A DNA stretch of 64,000 nucleotides from Sceloporus undulatus. Its lineage: Eukaryota; Chordata; Lepidosauria; Squamata; Phrynosomatidae. The notes under the pieces were generated by a model that worked only from the letters and a program-made list of their open reading frames with translations, had not been told where the DNA came from and did not search any database. The position numbers were made by a program, and so were the translations under genes. Each line of letters begins with the position of its first letter. Position 1 is the stretch's first letter. The stretch covers positions 124,000,112-124,064,111 of the forward strand of contig NC_056527.1 in NCBI RefSeq assembly GCF_019175285.1, written 5' to 3'. Of this stretch, positions 41,348-53,200 are shown piece by piece.

Positions 41348-42625
41348 GCTTCAGGATCCCTTGGAGATGTGAAAGATTTGCAGGGGCCAAGTCGATATTG
41401 ATTATTGTCCTGTTCTTCACCTGCTCATCAAGATCCAGTGTTTTTTGATGGAGGATTAAAAAGACTTGAGAGACTTTCAGATAACATGTGAGAGACTAGC
41501 CCCACCTTCTGTGACTGAGAAAGAGAGGCTGGGAACTCACAGTCCTTTCTCTTAGCAAACCAGATGTGTCCTGATGTTTGAACTTCTATGACATCTCTCT
41601 CCCCCATCAACATCTAAAGATGTTACCTGCAAACCCAGCTTTGCAGACTGGTAGCAAACCTTGTGAGCATGTGCGTCTTTTTCTCTCCCCTTTGGAGAAA
41701 TTTCTCCTGCCTGATGTTAAACATAGGTATTAACGCAGGCACCAATAACACAGTAATGGTTCAAAATGGATTAGCAAGCCATGATTATCAGGGAACCTGG
41801 TTGCAGTCACCAGTTATTGGAAACACATGTCCTTCAGATTTATGGTTTGTCATCTTTGACCCAGCTCCATCTTTGGTGCCGATGCAAACCATGGTTATTG
41901 CACAGCAGGTTCTCTGAAAACCATGCTTTGCCAGCTCACTTTGAACCAGATCCACCTAATGTCTGCTGGTTCAACCCATTGTTTATTTTTCATTAATGTA
42001 CATTTTAAGTGGAGCTGGGTTTTGATTTGCAAATCACTGTTTGCAGGTAGGTGTATTAATACAGGCACACAACACTTCTGTTTAGTCCTCATCCACTTCA
42101 CTTTTAAATGCACTGTGTTTGGGACAGACCTTCTTGAGGCTGGTCCTTTAGAGAAAACTGGTTTTGGACCTGTCCCCTAAAAACCAGTCTCCCAAAGATA
42201 ATTCACTTAGCATTCCTCTCTGGTGTGCATTTTCCTAAAGGTAGATTCTTTCTCACCATGGTTCAAATCTCCTTTGATGTGAGGCTGTTCTCACATTAGC
42301 TGGTTAGGTTTGCTTACATAAAATGGTTATGTGAGCCATTATAGATGAAAAAGGTGTCTCTTGTCACTACATCTAGGAAATCCCTGTGTCACGAAATGTG
42401 AACTAACTTATTGGCTCTCCCTACCTTTATTCCCCCCTTTAAACAATGTACAGAGACTTCCTTCTCCTATGCGTACAGCCATATAACTTCACAGATGAAG
42501 TGAATCTTGTATATTTATATGACCTTCTGGTCACCTATGTTTTTGTATGTAGATAGAAATGCATTTATGCACAAGATTTAAAAGAAAAAAAGAAAGAAAA
42601 TAAAACTTTTTGCAGACTTTTTAAA
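41348..42625 (+). other. C8orf58: C8orf58 3' UTR (probable)
   Basis: It is free of recognised repeats up to AATAAA at 42599-42604, which follows an A/G-rich tract and precedes a T-rich one. About 1.27 kb, inferred from the signal. Confidence 0.55.
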
Positions 42626-44276
42626 CATTCGGCTTTGGAAATGGCAGTGAAGCGTTCTCAAAAGCCAGGCTGACACATTCAGCAGAATTCATTCATAGAC
42701 TGTATTATTTCAAGACTGAAAGTGGTGGCGGGAAATTGGCCTGTATGACATTTCCTCCTTGCAGATGCCTGGCATTTTTAACTGCATTTCAGCCCTTTCC
42801 TCTTTCATACAGTGAAGTGTTGCTTTTTCAAGACAAAGATTGCTTGCAAACCAGGATCACAAATGAGATCTTGATCCTACATGTGTATCCAGTTTATCCC
42901 ATAAGTATCTCCTAATTTCAGCTTCTTTTGCTGGACGACAAGTGTATTTGAATACCCTATAAATGAGGAAGTAGTCCTCTTTCACCACATGGGTTACACA
43001 AATGTGTGCTCCTATGTTGATCTTCATCCTGGGATGTGCATGGAGAGGATCTTAGGTTACATCCTTACAAAGCTTGACTGGACATTGCTGCAACCCACCG
43101 AGGGTTGCATTTACTGCAGCATCAGAAACACCGGTTCTTCTGCATGAAAATGGAAGGTGCACAGTACATATGCCTCATTTTTAAGGAGAATCATGTATGG
43201 GAAATATAAACAAAATACGTTGACACACTGAATCTAGCTCTCCCACTGAAGCATTTGTTTGGTCTTTAAGAGATGCCAGTTTCAGTTTCCAGCATTTTCA
43301 GGTAGAACTGGGAAAGCCTTCTGTCTGCAACCTTGGAGCGCTGCTTCCAGTCAGTTTACACTGGGACTGAGCAATTTATGGCCTCTGAATGTTGCAGATG
43401 ACAATTGCCATCCGCTATAGCCAGCACAGGCAAACAGGGATGACGGGTTTTGAAGTCCACTGAGTTCTGTAAGGACATCTTCCAGAAGTTGCCCACCTGT
43501 AGTGCGATCAATACTGAACTAAATGACCAATGTCCCAACTGGATTTGCTTTTTATGGGCATCATGGGAACTTAGTGTACGAGGCCAGAATCTTAGGCGAA
43601 GCAAAGGAGCTGTGTTCACATTCTGTTCTCTTTTGCTGCATTCCAGCGCTTAAGAAATGAATTGGATGGAGAAAAACTAACCTAAGGATGTCTTGTCAAT
43701 CAGTTGAGGACTGCTTTTGAAGTTCTTTGCTGGAGTCTGTGATCTGTGCTTTGTTTCTGAGCGTTGGCAGCAGGCCCTTCGTAAACACAGTCTGGGGTTT
43801 GGCATAGAGAAGGCTCCTTGGATGTGACTACTCTCTTCTCTTTCCTGCACCCCTGCTGCTCTCTCTCTTTGATGTGCAATAAACAGCCGGGTTTGTTGGA
43901 TTCCCATTTCAGTGGGTACCTTGGCGAGTGAAGAGAGCTGAGCGTTAGACTTGGCTGGTCAGATCAAAGGCTTTTTCCCAAAGAGAAAAGAGGGAAACAG
44001 AGACACTGGACCTTTGAAAACATGTGGACATCTGGTATCTGTTCTGCTGAGTTGTGGAGATGCGGCACTCTCTCCTGATCTGCATTACGTTTTAATAGGC
44101 TGCAGGGATCTGGAGAGAGGGAAGTTTAAAAAGAAGAAAGGAAAGGTCTTTGTGGGCTGGTGGCCAGTGTTTGTATAGCAGGGACTGTAGAGGAATTGTC
44201 TACCCAGCAAGGAGGACGACAACAAGGACTGAAGGTGCAGAGGGACAGCTATAGCACAAAGGTTAGGAGAAAAGGA

Positions 44277-44395
44277 ATTTTCAATCTCAGAGGAGGGAAA
44301 TGGCAAACCCCTTCTGAACAAATCTTGGCAAGAGACACCCAAAATAGGTTTGCATAAGGGTCAAAATACATCAGAAAAGAAAGGCGCACATTACC
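44277..44395 (+). repeat. Sauria SINE, 3' half
   Basis: tcagaggagggaaatggcaa, tctgaacaaatcttggcaag and aataggtttgcataagggtc. Confidence 0.8.
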
Positions 44396-44454
44396 TTGCC
44401 AAGAAAACACTGGAGTAGTTCATGTTTGGTGGATAAATATTACTTAGATAAGGA

Positions 44455-44652
44455 CTTAAGCACCGCTGGTTAGGCAACAGTTCAATGCCTGCACTGCAGC
44501 CACTCACCCACAAACCATAAGGTTGCGAGTTCAATACCAGCCAAGGGCTCAAGCTGGACTCAGGCTTTATATCCTTCTGAGGTTCCTAAAATGAGTCCCC
44601 AGCTTGTTGTAAACCGCCTTAGATGGTATGAAGCAGTATATAAACGAAGTTG
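44455..44652 (+). repeat. tRNA-derived SINE with L2-like tail
   Basis: tRNA-like head with a B box (ggttgcgagttcaatacc), then aaaatgagtccccagcttgt, gtaaaccgccttagatggta and a tail gcagtatataaacg. Confidence 0.65.
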
Positions 44653-45092
44653 CTGTTGCATTGGCTTAGAGATCGTGTATCGGTTGTAGAGAGATCTTGT
44701 AGCACCTTTGAGAGTAAGGTCCAAAAAACATACTGCAGAATTGATCTAGTTTGGGGCCGCTTTATTAACTGCCCTGGCTCAGTGCTAGGGAATTCTGGGA
44801 ACAGTAGTTTGTTTTTTGAGGCATTGAGAGAGCAAGAGCTCTGGTGCCACAATAAACTAAAATTGCCAGGGTTTTCTAGCACTGAGTGGGGTATCAATAG
44901 CATGATGAATAAGATTATTTCTGCAGGGTGTTTTGGACCGAACTGAAAGAAATGGGCAGTGCAAGATTTCGTAGACTAAAGTCTACTTCTTCAAATGCAT
45001 TTCCTTCTTTCAGCAAGTCTCAAAAGGTGCTACAAGAGCTCTCTACAACTGACCCTACAGACTGACATGGCCATATCTTTGAATTCTACCAC
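44653..45092 (+). mobile_element. Foldback family A interrupted by foldback family B
   Basis: Left arm (gagagatcttgtagcacctt) ends at about 44719; right part resumes at about 44939 (gaactgaaagaaatgggcag, aaaggtgctacaagagctct, gacatggccatatctttgaa). Confidence 0.75.
44720..44938 (+). mobile_element. Foldback family B inserted in foldback A
   Basis: Ends ggtccaaaaaacatactgca and tgcagggtgttttggacc are inverted; inner ctcagtgctagggaattctg / ttctagcactgagtgg mirror each other. Confidence 0.7.
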
Positions 45093-45114
45093 TTGGATAA
45101 TGTCTATGTGAGAG

Positions 45115-45335
45115 CCATCTGGTGTAATGGTTTCAGTGTTGGACTAGGGCTCTGGAGACCTGGGTTCGAATCCTGGCTCAGCCATGAAATCCATTGGTTG
45201 ACTTTGGGCAATAAGTCACACTCTCTCAGCCTCAATGGAAGGCAATGCCAAACCTCCTCTGAATAAATGAAACCCCATCATAGTCACCATAAGTCAGAAA
45301 CGACTTGAAAACAAACAACAACGACAACAAGTAAC
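45115..45335 (+). repeat. Sauria SINE, full length
   Basis: tctggagacctgggttcgaa, ggctcagccatgaaatcca, gcctcaatggaaggcaatgc and accataagtcagaaacgact. Confidence 0.93.
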
Positions 45336-45479
45336 GTTTTGGCCCAATCTTTATTATTGCAAGCCGCCTTGAGTCCCACTGTAGGAGAAAGGCGGCATAT
45401 AAGTACTTAAAACATAAAGAGCCAGGAATTCTGGGAGCTGAAGTCCCAAACATCCAGAGGACAGAAGCTGGGGCCACTC
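45336..45479 (+). repeat. L2/CR1-like LINE tail, then foldback C scrap
   Basis: gcaagccgccttgagtccca and gaaaggcggcatataagtac form the tail (to about 45415); ttctgggagctgaagtcccaa follows as part of a foldback C element. Confidence 0.65.
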
Positions 45480-46150
45480 AAAAGACCCTCAAGACGAGAA
45501 TAACGACGAACACCCACTTCCGGGTCGAACTTCGGTCCGGACAGGAGTACTTCCGGTCGGGCGTTCTCCTTGGCATCCAGGTTGCTCCTACTCCTGAAAA
45601 AAACGACTTCCGGTCCTGGCAAGGGAACTTCCGGTGGCGGGCGAGATCCAAGAAACTCTCCTCGCGCCTGTGTTCCATCCACTTCCGGTGCTGGCTTCAG
45701 TCCTGGCAAAGGAACTTCCGGTGATGCGGAGGTTGGAGCGTTCGCGAGCGACAATCCGAGAGACTCCTCCCACTCCTGTGTGGCACCCACTTCCGGTTGT
45801 GGCTTCACTCCTGGCAGGAGCACTTCCGGAGGAGGCGTTATCCGTTGTGGAGCCACATCCGGGCGGCGTTTCCGGGTCCCTTTGTCTAGTCCGGCCTTCC
45901 TCCCCTTCGGCGCCTCCTCCTCCTCAGGTGGGTCCCTCAGGCGGCCTTTGCGGGGCTCTTCGGGGCTGCTCTCCTTGCTCCGCTCCCGGGGAGGGAAGCC
46001 AGGCCCCCGAAGCCCCTCAGCGCCTCTCTTCGCCGCTCTCTGCGTCCGTTGGCGGCGGCCGTTGAGGACCGAACCAAGTGGGCCCTGCATTGAGGGGGAA
46101 GGGGGCAGCCCTGCTCCCAAACCCCGGCCTTTGGGGCTCCTGAAAGGGCT
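45480..46150 (+). promoter_or_regulatory. CCAR2: CpG island with ETS-site array, probable CCAR2 promoter and non-coding exon 1
   Basis: The base composition changes sharply to CpG-rich about 1.1 kb before the first CCAR2 coding exon. Exact ACTTCCGG (reverse of CCGGAAGT, the ETS/GABP core) begins at 45516, 45549, 45606, 45627, 45681, 45714, 45789 and 45822, with weaker forms near 45852 and 45868. No TATA box is seen. A good donor (CCTCAG|gtgggt, boundary 45927/45928) could end a non-coding first exon; this is inferred. Long open frames on both strands here are taken as by-products of composition. Confidence 0.7.
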
Positions 46151-46194
46151 GTGTCACTTGCCTAGGTTGCGCTCTTAATATTCGGAGCCTCTCT

Positions 46195-46231
46195 GGGAGA
46201 AAAGCAGGATGCAGATAAATATAATATAATG

Positions 46232-46264
<33 letters not shown>

Positions 46265-46560
46265 TATATAATATGATGCCAATATAAATAATGTATAATA
46301 TAATTATAATATGAGGCCATATAAGATATAAACAATGCAAATGTAATGTAACGTGATGTTAACATATAATATATAATGATGATAATAAATATAATAAATG
46401 CCAATATAATATAATGTATATATAATGCCCGCATAGTAGTATATGCCAATATAATGCAAAATATAATGTCAATGTAAGGTAATTTTAATGCCAGTATGAT
46501 TATATGTAACACAATGTCAGTGTAATATAATATAATGCCAATATAGCTGGGTACTCATCT
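46195..46560. repeat. AT-rich degenerate repeat with (AAT)n
   Basis: An (AAT)n run at 46235-46263 is followed by many variants of atgccaatataat and aatataatgt over 300 bases, in CCAR2 intron 1. Confidence 0.8.
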
Positions 46561-47213
46561 GTGATGATGATGATGATGATGAAGAGATATGGTGAGGCTT
46601 AGTGGGGGAGAAAAGGAGGCCCCAGTTTAGGCTGTGTGTATGATACTGTGATTTATAGGTACCAGTTTTAATTTTGCTTGTTTGTTTGCCACAACGAGTT
46701 GCCGTTACGTTCGTAATATAGGAATTGGGGATTTATGAGGAACATGAGTATAGAAAAACATGGCCAAGCAATCTTGTTTGGGTGGGTTTTTCCTCTCGGG
46801 AACTCTTCCTAAAGGAAGGACCAGTCCTCCAGGTGTATGACAACCCAGCCTCCCCTCCTGCCTTCCCAGCCTCCTGAGGAATCTTAGCCTCAGGACACAA
46901 ACACTTGCCTTTGTTGATCTGCTTTAACTCTCTCTCCTAAAGGTAGCCTAAGAGTCCTTGCTGCTTCTTGGGCAGCTGTGAGGGAGTTGTTTTGCCACTG
47001 AATGGGAATTTGGGTTGCACCTTGGGGCCCTGGAAATTTGCCATTGCCAGTTATTGAGCAGCATCCATATTTTATCTGAGGGAGGCTTACTTGTCGGTGT
47101 GGTGCTTGACAGCTCACCTGAAAGGGATCTTCTTTCCCTTACTCTTTATGCTGTTTTCCTTCATGGGGATATCGCTGTGACTTATGTCTGTCCTTTTACA
47201 AACGTGTTTTTAG
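46561..47213. other. CCAR2: CCAR2 intron 1, 3' part
   Basis: A short (GAT)n run at about 46563-46580; otherwise nothing recognised before the acceptor. Confidence 0.5.
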
Positions 47214-47230
47214 AAAAGGAATCCTTCAGA

Positions 47231-47297
47231 ATGGCACAGTTCAAGCGCCAAAAGCAACTGAGAGCCAGCAATCTTCAGGGAGCCCGGTCGTTCTCAG
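47231..47297 (+). CDS. CCAR2: CCAR2 first coding exon
   Basis: It encodes MAQFKRQKQLRASNLQGARS plus FS and one base; human begins MSQFKRQRINPLPGGRNFSG. The exon probably starts at 47214 after gtgttttttag-like tract, giving 17 non-coding bases before the ATG. The donor is TCTCAG|gttggt. Confidence 0.93.
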
Positions 47298-50200
47298 GTT
47301 GGTCGAACACAAGGGTGAAAAAGTTCGCCTACGCTCCTCCTGCGATGTAGCCTCAGCCTGTGTAGATGTGTTTGTGTGGATGAGGACAGGAGGAGGCATT
47401 TTCTTCCTCCCAAGTTCCTGGTGGATAAATGGTTTATCTTAACCGATTCTTGACTAGACTGTAAGTGCCTGCCTCTTGTATTATACTTGTTCAGATGGCC
47501 ATATTTTATGTGTTCCCTCAAGGCCAGACTTCATACTTACTGTTAAGCTGACATCTCAAAACTGAGACCATCTCAGTTGCCCACACAAGTAAATGTGGGT
47601 CCAGTGGATAGTATGTGGGATATAGTTAATACTTATCTGCATGTTTTCTAGTCTGATCCCAGTACAGTATAGCCCTTTCATGCTTGTACTGAAAAGAGGG
47701 CTATGGAGTCGTGTTAATTAATAAACATAGGCCGGTTACAGACTGCCAAAATAAAGCTGCTTTGGGTCTCTTTGGAGGTATGCTATTTAAATGACGCATG
47801 GGTCCTAAGAGTCTGGAGGTCGCGCCAAAGCCACACTCCATTCCTAAGCACTGGAGTGCAGCTTTGGTGCAGCTTCCAGATTCTTAGGATGCATGCATCA
47901 TTTAAACAGCATACCTCCAAAGAGACCCAAAGCAGCTTTATTTTGGCAGTCTGTAGCAGGCTATGGTTATCAAATTCTGTTACTCAATAAACTATATAGA
48001 CAGGGTTATTTAAAAAGGATGGTGCAGAAATAAAGCTTACAGGCCTTTGGTTTTGCGCCATTCTTTCTGAATCACCCTGTACGTTTTCTTCTAGTATTAA
48101 AATTCTGCAACTAATATTTAATCTCTTTATAGTTTTGTCCAGAGAATAACATGGTATTTCTTTTTTGTCATTAGGAACCCAGCCAGCCTCTTTACTGGGA
48201 CCAGCACCTGGCCTATTAAATCCTCCTATCTCAGCAGATATCATTCAGGCGGCACGTCATCTCCAGGTCTGTGGATATAGACTTTCTTTCGTCGGTTTCT
48301 TAGCTACTAGATAGTGGCAATTTGGTATCCTTGCATTTTCTTTCTGTTTAGGGAACATAGGTTAAATAATTCAAGTCTTGCTGTGTTTGGGGTGGCTACC
48401 TCTCTCAGACTTTGCTAAGAAGCAGAGCAGCAGTTCACATTCTGTCTGAGTTTGAATCTCAGCCAGAGGTCAGGTGAAGGCTGCTCAGTTCTCTGTTGGC
48501 TCCTCTGATGCCTGAGGCATGTGGCTTTGAACTCCTATGCCTCTGATGAAACTGGAGCCTCACGTGTGGTGGCAGTTTGACTCAAAGCCATTGCGGGAGG
48601 GGCTAGAAAGATATGTAAGACAGCAAGTATGTTTGTGGATGTGTGGGCAGCTTTCTTTCCTGGAACATCAAATCTGACATACCATCAATAAATTGTATAC
48701 AAATGGATCTTGAAGCGCCTTTGAGACTAACTGAAACAGAAGTCGGTATCATGAGCTTTCGTAGACGTGAGCCTTGCGAAAGCTCATGCTACCAACCTCT
48801 CTGTTTTCAAGATCCCTTTGCATACAGATTTTCCAGACTAACACTGTTATGTCGTTGAATGAATAAATGATGCCATTAATGCATAGTAATTCAGCTGGCA
48901 CAATTCCATTTGCAGCCCTTAAAGTTTGCGTGTGCAGTATGAAAGCTAGAAATTTGCAATTAAGTCCAAAAACGTGAGGAGAAACATAGATTCTTATTTG
49001 AGTGTCAGTGAGTAGATAAACTAGGGCAGAAATATATCCCCTCTTAGACTTAGTAGGCCTGGTATTCTTTTGTGTTACAGGAGCAAGCCTCATGTTGAAA
49101 TGCATCATATGATATGATAGAAGTCCTTTATCTGTATGTGTATGTCCTATTTGCCCTGTTTTTGCATGGGTTGTCCACTTTTGCAAAGTGGACAACCTCT
49201 TTCAGGTTGTCCACTTTGTAATGATCCGGAGTTCTGTATCACATCAAACAAAGGAGGGTCCTGGTCATAATATTTTAAGATAGCTTTTCATTTTCCAGTG
49301 TTATTAGGCACGAAAGACAAGGCAACAAAGTATTGATTCTGGAGATAAATTGTGTGTAGTTTGGACTTTAACTAGTTAGTGCAGTTCCAGCTGTTGAATC
49401 CAATATTAAAGAGAGGAGGTGCGGATTCTATCAGTTAGGGATCATTAAATAGCTGATTCCTTGTTGAATAGGTGAAAGAGCTTGAGAATAGTCAAGGATT
49501 AGGTTGATCTCATCTTAAGAAACTATGAATGGTGCAGAGCCTCAGTGGCTGACAAAAATAGAAAATTAGATGGTGGCTTGTACATAGGTCACATCTCCCT
49601 TGTGTAATCACTGTACCTGTTGACTGAGCTTGGGGACATGATGTGCAGGGTACCAGATGTGTATTGCTGGCACTGAGATTGGACCTATCATCATGTTGTT
49701 ATAGTGATTTATTACCCCTGGGCCTTTGCTTTTCAGGGGGGAGAGAAGCAACGAGTTTTTACTGGTATTGTCACCAGTCTCCACGATTACTTTGGAGTGG
49801 TGGATGATGAAGTTTTCTTCCAGTTAAGGTGAGTAAGGATCTGCTGGGATACTACCCAAGACAGAAGTAGTTCATATGGGGCTATTTGTGACATTGCACT
49901 ACACCATTAATACTCAGACATTATACCCTTGGGACCCCCCTTTACATCTACATGTGGATGTTGCGCCTCCTGACTTGACGTAGTATATGAACAAAAATAT
50001 TTTGTTTATCAAGGGGCTAAACAGACCGCCCCTTTGGAGCGGCATCCCATTGCCCACCAGATAGGGGCCACGGCAACTACATGCCATGACAGCACTAAGA
50101 GGAGTCATTTGGTGGGTAATTGAAGAAATGTGTATCTGAGAACTTGGAGAGCTGCAGCCCAGGAGAATAGGTAAAAAGCAAGTAAAAGCAGCTTCATTTG

Positions 50201-53200
50201 TTCCTAGTGAAATAGGACAAGAAGTTGATGTTTTCTGCTGTGCATGTAGACTAGAATGAAACCAAAATTGCTTACCTTTGAGCCACTTACCTTCTATTAC
50301 AAACTACAGATGTCTGTTGAAAGCTGAGCACCAATAAAACCATTGCAATTTTTTCCCTGTCTCTCTAGTATTGTCAAAGGTCGTATTCCACAGATTGGTG
50401 AAAAAGTCCTGGTGAAAGCTGTTTATAATCCTAACCAGTCAGTGCCATGGAATGCCTTGAAGGTCCAAACATTGTCAAATCAGGTACCACAGAGTTCTGT
50501 TCTTTCAAATATTTAAGGAAAATGCCTTGATTTACTTTTCTTCTTCATGAGATTTTTGGAGTACTACAGATTTTTGGGAGGTGGATGTGGGGAATGATTG
50601 TATGTTGATTTTCCCAAGCAGAATGCATTCTGGACTAAATAATGATTATCATCTTGATATCAAGTTCACAGTGTAGCTTTTTAGAAGCTGCTGATGCATA
50701 CCAAGTAGAAGGCAGTGGTGTAATGGCTTGGTATGTGTGTTTCTGACATACCCAGCCAAATCATTTCTTGCTTGGGCAGTTTTACATTCCTTGAAACCAT
50801 ACATTCTGGTAGTATTTTGGCAAACATGTGTGCCCCTCCCATTCGTCCAGTTTTGCAGCTTGGTTGGCTTAATTGGCATTGGGGGAAACTGATATTTCAC
50901 TGCTGACTCCTTATTGATCAATTGCTCTCATAACCCTCTGATGGCCATTATATGAGCTCTGGATTCTTAAATCTGGGGACATGGAAGATAAGAACTGACT
51001 TTCAAATGTTAATAACATCTGTTTTTCTTCTGTAGCCTCTTCTGAAGCCCCCCACGCCTCTGCTCCATGTGGCTTCTTTGGGACAGAAGCAAGGCATCTT
51101 GGGAGCCCAGCCTCAGCTGCTGTTTCAGCCTCACCGAATCCCACCACTCTTTCCACAGAAGCGTAAGTGCTCTTGCACATTGTTTTGGGGGACTGCATGT
51201 TTCTTAGAGGAAAAGAGAGATGGTAGAGAAGTAGATAACCTGGAATGTGAGAGACACTGCATGTGAACTGAAGTGGACACATATCCCTTTTGGAAACAAC
51301 CAAGGGGTGGGGTGGAGGAGCAGAGGAGGAAACATGAGACAGTTCCACTTGGGTGGCCTGGATCAGAAAAACACCTTTCTTCCCTGGGCCATGAGACAGT
51401 TGCATTCTTAGCAAATCAGGGCTGGCAGGAGCTGTGATGCTACCCTGTGGACATTCACTGTATGGGACCTATAATGTACTATGCGAGGAATTTACTATTT
51501 TGATTTTCATCATGAGATTAATAGTGTATATGTCAGAATTAGCTGATGACAGTGATGATCCTGAGTGAAGTTGGTACCAACATGGGGGTGTTTGAAATAA
51601 ATAGAAATAAGACTGTGTTTCTTCTCCAGCAATGAGCCTCTTCCAGACATCTCCGTCACTCCACTTGGGGCATCTTGGGAGATATGCTGGTCGGGGTCCA
51701 AAAGGCAGGCAAGACACAGGCAGATGGTAAGCACTTATACTAGGTTGTATTGCTATATTAGTTGGTCATCTTGCCTGTTTGCATGTTGAATGGGGGACTT
51801 CTGCTGTAACAAGCAGCACAGACAATTTAATTGGCTTAGTCAATCTCAATCATAGCACGAGTGATCAGTACAATCCACCTTTGCGGGATTGCACTCATTG
51901 CAAGTCCCATGTAACCTTTTGGAAAGTGGTGCTATTTAGTCATCTGTCAAATCATAATTCAGGTAACAGAGTTTAGCATACATACTGCTTGTCTTTCTTT
52001 TCTTTTTTACTATTCTACTCACAAAAGAGAAAGCAAACTATCAAATAAAAATATCAAAAAACATTCATAGTCAGCATAAAAGTCCATTCTGTTTCAATAG
52101 GAAAGAGAGAGAGAGAAGATTTTATACATTTTATGTTTACTTCCCCCTTACATCTTTTTATATATTGGGTAGAATTCAGCTTGGGATATATGTGCTTGTA
52201 TGTATCCTTTAAGCACATGGATCTGATTTTTTGGGCATTTTGAAGGTTGGTGTTCCCATCCTTGCAGTGTCCAAAGCCTCCCTCCCAGCTTACTTTAAAT
52301 CTCTGAATGTGCCGCATACAGATTTTCCAGGCTGCACTGTGAACAGACAGAATCAGAGAAGCATCTAGTAATCTGCCCTCCCGCTGTTGGAGGCACGATG
52401 TTTACAGAAGTGCTGAGACCTCTGAGGGAACCCAGTGCTGATGTCCTCGTTGTGTGTCTGGCTATGGGGTGGGGGTAGTTAGATCATGTCTGATCCTGCC
52501 TGCTCTCTTTGAAGCACAGAATACCTATATGAAGTGGATTTGGGTACTGTTAAGAGAAGCTGCTCAGAAGGTCTAGCATTTCAGTACTAATGCAGCCATG
52601 ACCATCTGTAACAAAATTGCTATCCTGATATCTTCTATGCTGCCCTTTTAGGGATGATTTTGATTCCAAGAAGCGGAAGCAGAAGGGGAATGAGCCATGG
52701 GGAGTGAAAAAGCCACGGCATGAGCCACCCCAGTACCGGGTCCAATTGGCTTGTTATTCTCTGAACAGGTAAGAAGAAGAGACCTGGGTGAGGGGGTTCT
52801 TGGGAGGAAAGAATGAATTGGACTCTGTTTGCATGATCAGCAATAGCCTTGGCAGAAAGGTGGTGTATATCAGCGTGAGAGTATTGTTTATTAGTAATAG
52901 AGTGCAGACAGTGTGTGTTTTTAAAAAGCCCCTGCCATAAGGGACATTCTACAGTCTATAATTTAACAGAGTAGAATCAAGAGATGGTGGGGGAAGTCAA
53001 GGTATAGCAAAATGGGAGTAAGAGTATGCATTTATTTCAACTACATGTGCCTTTAGACTTAATAGTAGAGCAGATTTTCTGATCTCTGCCTTTACAACAG
53101 TCACAGCTCCTACTTACAATGCCTAGTAGACATTTTGGCTGGTGATAACGGGAGTTGTATCTAGCCCATCTGAAGGGTCCAGATTTGGGAGAGGTAGAGT

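Larger units (their letters stand above)
42626..45479. other. Intergenic C8orf58-CCAR2
   Basis: 42626-44275 shows no gene or nameable repeat; the rest is packed with the elements listed from 44277 to 45479. Confidence 0.55.

Noticed and set aside
45407-46120. 237-codon minus-strand open frame with repeated PEV-LPG units across the CCAR2 CpG island
   Set aside because: The protein repeats simply mirror the DNA tandem array of ACTTCCGG units, other frames are open too because of GC-rich composition, and its end runs into a foldback scrap. No family match was recognised.
45570-46178. 202- and 143-codon plus-strand open frames in the same island
   Set aside because: Same cause; they overlap each other in different frames and have no start context or partner exon that fits CCAR2.
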